This document shows positions 55,173 to 55,441 of a stretch of 55,441 bases of DNA, piece by piece. How positions within the stretch are numbered: the first letter of the stretch is position 1; each line of letters opens with the position of its first letter. The notes under the pieces are model-generated. The model was not told the DNA's origin and did not search any database. It saw nothing but the letters and a program-made list of their open reading frames with translations. The position numbers and the translations under genes are program-made. The stretch comes from Gloeocapsa sp. PCC 73106 (GTDB lineage: Bacteria > Cyanobacteriota > Cyanobacteriia > Cyanobacteriales > Gloeocapsaceae), in contig NZ_ALVY01000215.1 of the NCBI RefSeq assembly GCF_000332035.1, positions 1 through 55,441 on the forward strand. Direction: 5' to 3'.

Positions 55173-55441
55173 TTAGACGATTTCATCGGGATTAACACCC
55201 AATTCTCTTAATTTAGCTGCTAGTAAAGCGGCACGTTGCTTAGCTTCAGTATAGGTAGAAAAGGCTTCACCGTTGGGATGATAGAGTTTTAATCCTGCTT
55301 CTGTCATGACAAAGCGAATCCCTAAACGTGGACTTACCCAATTTTCCATTTCTTCGAGCACTTTTAATTGTTCTTGTTCTCTGATTAAACCACTTAGATC
55401 TAAATTCTGTGGGTCGTAGAGATAATATTCTTCTACTCCAT
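55173..55441 (-). CDS. Uma2-family protein (partial, cut by window edge)
   Basis: The 3' part of a gene that continues right of the window; 89 residues are visible. EEYYLYDPQ, then NWVSPRLGIRFVMTEAGLKLY, and an end with AALLAAKLRELGVNPDEI match the C-terminus of the large cyanobacterial Uma2 (DUF820) family. These have a PD-(D/E)XK nuclease-like fold and often occur in many copies. The catalytic core lies outside the window. Confidence 0.85.
   Translation of the reverse strand, partial: GVEEYYLYDPQNLDLSGLIREQEQLKVLEEMENWVSPRLGIRFVMTEAGLKLYHPNGEAFSTYTEAKQRAALLAAKLRELGVNPDEIV

Overview
The window is cyanobacterial chromosome. The evidence is NdhN of the photosynthetic NDH-1 complex, RpaB, a cofactor-assembly-of-complex-C protein, a Ycf39-type assembly factor, a tRNA-Leu(UAA) split by a group I intron, several cyanobacteria-restricted DUF families, and very frequent GCGATCGC (HIP1) octamers. 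Base composition is moderately AT-rich. I cannot fix the genus from sequence alone.

Left part (1-24.2 kb). The window opens at the 5S end of an rRNA operon with its terminator. A secreted PPC-domain protein and a cytochrome P450 follow. Next come an orphan DALR (ArgRS-like anticodon-binding) protein joined to radA, then an rpaB / complex-C factor / JAMM peptidase cluster followed by a MoeB-rhodanese gene. A lipid-and-toxin stretch holds a CFA-synthase-like methyltransferase, an orphan antitoxin-like gene, mazEF, a PlsC-type acyltransferase and vapBC; a broken copy of the acyltransferase tail lies beside the methyltransferase. Mostly housekeeping genes follow: a DUF4912 protein, a ScyD/ScyE-like PEP-CTERM protein, uvrB, a STAS protein, an atypical OmpR-type regulator, NAD kinase, ycf39, a DUF4330 protein, ndhN, a lipoprotein, tRNA-Leu and small membrane proteins.

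Middle part (24.2-37.5 kb). This is a complete type I-D CRISPR-Cas locus on the minus strand: cas3', cas10d (with an HD motif and an internal ribosome site that should yield Cas11d), csc2, csc1, cas6, cas4, cas1, cas2, a leader, and an array of 26 identical 37-nt repeats with 25 spacers. A divergent WYL-domain gene is the likely regulator. Beyond the old end of the array lies an unusual 282-nt stretch: a promoter-like box, a tiny ORF, an intrinsic terminator and a small membrane-protein ORF whose C-terminus is encoded by an outlying 27th repeat. A xisI remnant and a HIP1-type hairpin flank the WYL gene on its other side.

Right part (37.5-55.4 kb). A surface-polysaccharide group comes first: UDP-GlcNAc 2-epimerase, a coiled-coil protein, CsaB pyruvyl transferase, a phosphorothioation-associated-type methyltransferase with duplicated flanking domains, and a GT2 glycosyltransferase. 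It is followed by a long membrane-anchored coiled-coil protein, hisB, ppsA, a P-loop protein, rpsN, glgA, an SRPBCC protein, hemF, a histidine phosphatase, a DUF2949 protein, a serine/threonine kinase with a zinc ribbon, and the 3' part of a Uma2-family gene that runs off the right edge.

The features most worth following are the CRISPR trailer element, the Cas11d internal start, the hairpin between csc2 and csc1, and the duplicated-domain methyltransferase found without other dnd genes.
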